Below, piece by piece: positions 15,038 to 16,149 of a stretch of DNA of 16,149 nt. The position numbers and the translations under genes were made by a program. Source of the DNA: Nitrogeniibacter sp041600915 (GTDB lineage: Bacteria; Pseudomonadota; Gammaproteobacteria; Burkholderiales; Rhodocyclaceae); contig JBFIJC010000055.1 in NCBI GenBank assembly GCA_041600915.1, positions 1-16,149 of the forward strand. Reading direction: 5' to 3'. Positions within the stretch are counted from its first letter, which is position 1. Each line of letters begins with the position of its first letter. The notes under the pieces were generated by a model. It searched no databases and was not told the origin of the DNA. It was given only the letters and a program-made list of their open reading frames with translations.

Positions 15038-15826
15038 ATGGCAACATCCAAATTCGCCAGTTCGACTCGCGCCATTCCGGAGCGTGAAGAGGGCCCGCGC
15101 CATGTCGCCATCATCATGGACGGCAACGGTCGCTGGGCCCGCAAGCGGTTTTTGCCGCGCGTGGCAGGCCATGTGCGCGGTGTCGAAACCGTTCGCGCGA
15201 CCATTCGCAGCTGCATCGAGCGGAACATCTCCCATCTGACCTTGTTTGCCTTCAGTTCCGAAAACTGGCGGCGACCGGCTGATGAAGTCTCGTTTCTCAT
15301 GCAGCTTTTCATGCGTTCACTCAAAAAAGAGATTGAGCGAATTCATGAGAACGAAATCCGCTTCCGTGTGATTGGCGACCTGAGTCGCTTCGACGACGAG
15401 CTGGTCGCGATGATTCGCGATGCCGAAGCGCTGACCGAGAACAACACCCGCCTGAATCTCACCATCGCAGCCAATTACGGTGGCCGCTGGGACATTCTCC
15501 AGGGAGTCCGCCAGTTGGTTGCCGATGCCGGCCCAACGGCTGACATCACCGAAGAGGCGCTGGAGCCGTATCTGTCGATGGCTTTTGCGCCGGAGCCGGA
15601 TCTGTTCATTCGCACCGGCGGTGAAAAGCGCATCAGCAACTTTCTGCTCTGGCAACTCGCTTATACCGAACTCTACTTTACCGACACCTTGTGGCCAGAT
15701 TTTGGCGATGAGGCGCTGGATGCCGCGCTGAGTTCCTACCGCCAGCGCGAGCGTCGCTTTGGTCGCACCAGCGAGCAGCTCGATACGGCTGCCCAGAAGG
15801 GCGCCGAGGGCGGCTCACGTGCTTAA
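15038..15826 (+). CDS. uppS: Undecaprenyl diphosphate synthase, 262 aa
   Basis: UppS (IspU) adds eight isopentenyl units in cis to farnesyl diphosphate. The product is the C55 lipid carrier for peptidoglycan and O-antigen. The catalytic aspartate is D28 in HVAIIMDGNGRWARKR (22-37). Other conserved blocks are GVETVRATIRSC, LTLFAFSSENWRRP, RFRVIGDL, NLTIAANYGGRWDI and the C-terminal EPDLFIRTGGEKRISNFLLW followed by YTELYFTDTLWPDF. The ATG at 15038 is the only ATG upstream of the first conserved block in this region, but it lacks a good ribosome binding site, so initiation may be weak or coupled. The last eight bases overlap the start of cdsA, and the two enzymes form the lipid end of the operon. 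Confidence 0.97.
   Translation: MATSKFASSTRAIPEREEGPRHVAIIMDGNGRWARKRFLPRVAGHVRGVETVRATIRSCIERNISHLTLFAFSSENWRRPADEVSFLMQLFMRSLKKEIERIHENEIRFRVIGDLSRFDDELVAMIRDAEALTENNTRLNLTIAANYGGRWDILQGVRQLVADAGPTADITEEALEPYLSMAFAPEPDLFIRTGGEKRISNFLLWQLAYTELYFTDTLWPDFGDEALDAALSSYRQRERRFGRTSEQLDTAAQKGAEGGSRA
15806..15810 (+). promoter_or_regulatory. Ribosome binding site for cdsA inside uppS
   Basis: GAGGG lies 8 bases before the GTG at 15819, within the last codons of uppS. It supports the GTG start of cdsA. Confidence 0.6.
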
Positions 15827-16149
15827 GGCGCGCATACTGACCGCCATCGTCATGTTGGCGGTGTTGTCGGTCGCTCTGACCTCATTTTCTACGCAAGCCT
15901 GGATTGCCTTTGTTGCGATCATTGCCGCACTCGCGGGTTGGGAGTGGGGCGCTCTGGCTGGGTGGTCTTCGACGGGGCGCATCGCTTACGGTGCCGGCAT
16001 CGGCGTGTTGGTCGTTCTGTTGTCGGTATTTTCCGGCTTGTGGGCGGGCGTGCTTACTGCAAGTGTCTTGCTCCCCATTTTGCTGGTGTCGGTGGTGTTC
16101 TGGGTCGTGTTTGCGTTTCCGTGGCTGCTTCGCCGGTGGGTGCTTGGGC
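15819..16149 (+). CDS. cdsA: Phosphatidate cytidylyltransferase CdsA, N-terminal part (3' end outside window)
   Basis: CdsA makes CDP-diacylglycerol from phosphatidate and CTP in the inner membrane and so feeds phospholipid synthesis. The visible 110 residues begin MLKARILTAIVMLAVL and are strongly hydrophobic, with membrane segments at about 5-21, 27-45, 57-75 and 80-103. A short motif AGWEWGALAGW (39-49) between the second and third segments is typical of bacterial CdsA. The catalytic C-terminal signature lies beyond the window. I chose the GTG start because a ribosome binding site (GAGGG, 15806-15810) precedes it and the N-terminus then matches the family; the next in-frame ATG at 15852 would cut into the first membrane segment. 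It overlaps uppS by eight bases. The call rests on N-terminal pattern and conserved gene order. Confidence 0.88.
   Translation, partial: MLKARILTAIVMLAVLSVALTSFSTQAWIAFVAIIAALAGWEWGALAGWSSTGRIAYGAGIGVLVVLLSVFSGLWAGVLTASVLLPILLVSVVFWVVFAFPWLLRRWVLG

Noticed and set aside
1..16149. Mobile elements, CRISPR arrays, tRNA or rRNA genes, or a novel accessory or defence system
   Set aside because: Every part of the window is taken by intact core genes or short spacers. I saw no direct-repeat arrays, transposase-like frames, tRNA folds, or shifts in base composition suggesting transfer.

Overview
The window is a high-GC stretch of bacterial core chromosome packed with housekeeping genes. Gene content, gene order and protein sequences fit a betaproteobacterium. 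Rhodocyclales (the Azoarcus/Thauera type) is my best guess, inferred from overall resemblance and not from a search. I see no insertion sequence, phage gene, CRISPR array, tRNA, rRNA or defence cassette. No gene-free stretch exceeds 300 bases; the longest is the 268-base gap between map and rpsB.

Left block, + strand (1-5540): the 3' part of smc (chromosome condensation), zipA (divisome anchor), ligA (NAD-dependent DNA ligase) and galU (UDP-glucose synthesis). Gaps are 18 and 5 bases, and ligA and galU overlap by ATGA, so this looks like one transcription unit. It ends at a perfect 17-base inverted repeat (5553-5588) flanked by A and T runs. That repeat can stop transcription from both sides, because typA arrives from the opposite strand.

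Middle block (5601-11726): typA/bipA on the - strand and mtnP on the + strand diverge from a 148-base region. That region holds two very similar extended -10 promoters in inverted orientation. The mtnP product is more likely a 6-oxopurine (methylthioinosine) phosphorylase than a methylthioadenosine phosphorylase. It converges on glnD, the PII uridylyltransferase, which is translationally coupled (ATGA) to the upstream gene map, methionine aminopeptidase.

Right block, + strand (11823-16149): a strong promoter and a roughly 135-base structured leader precede rpsB-tsf-pyrH-frr-uppS-cdsA. This is the conserved proteobacterial cluster joining translation (S2, EF-Ts, ribosome recycling), pyrimidine nucleotide supply (UMP kinase) and envelope lipid synthesis (undecaprenyl diphosphate, CDP-diacylglycerol). 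cdsA starts at a GTG inside the end of uppS and runs off the right edge.

The points most worth a second look are an apparent tandem duplication of the FtsZ-binding fold in ZipA, the rpsB leader with two crossing complementarities, the mirrored typA/mtnP promoters, and the substrate-determining Asn in MtnP. I found no clearly new multi-gene system.
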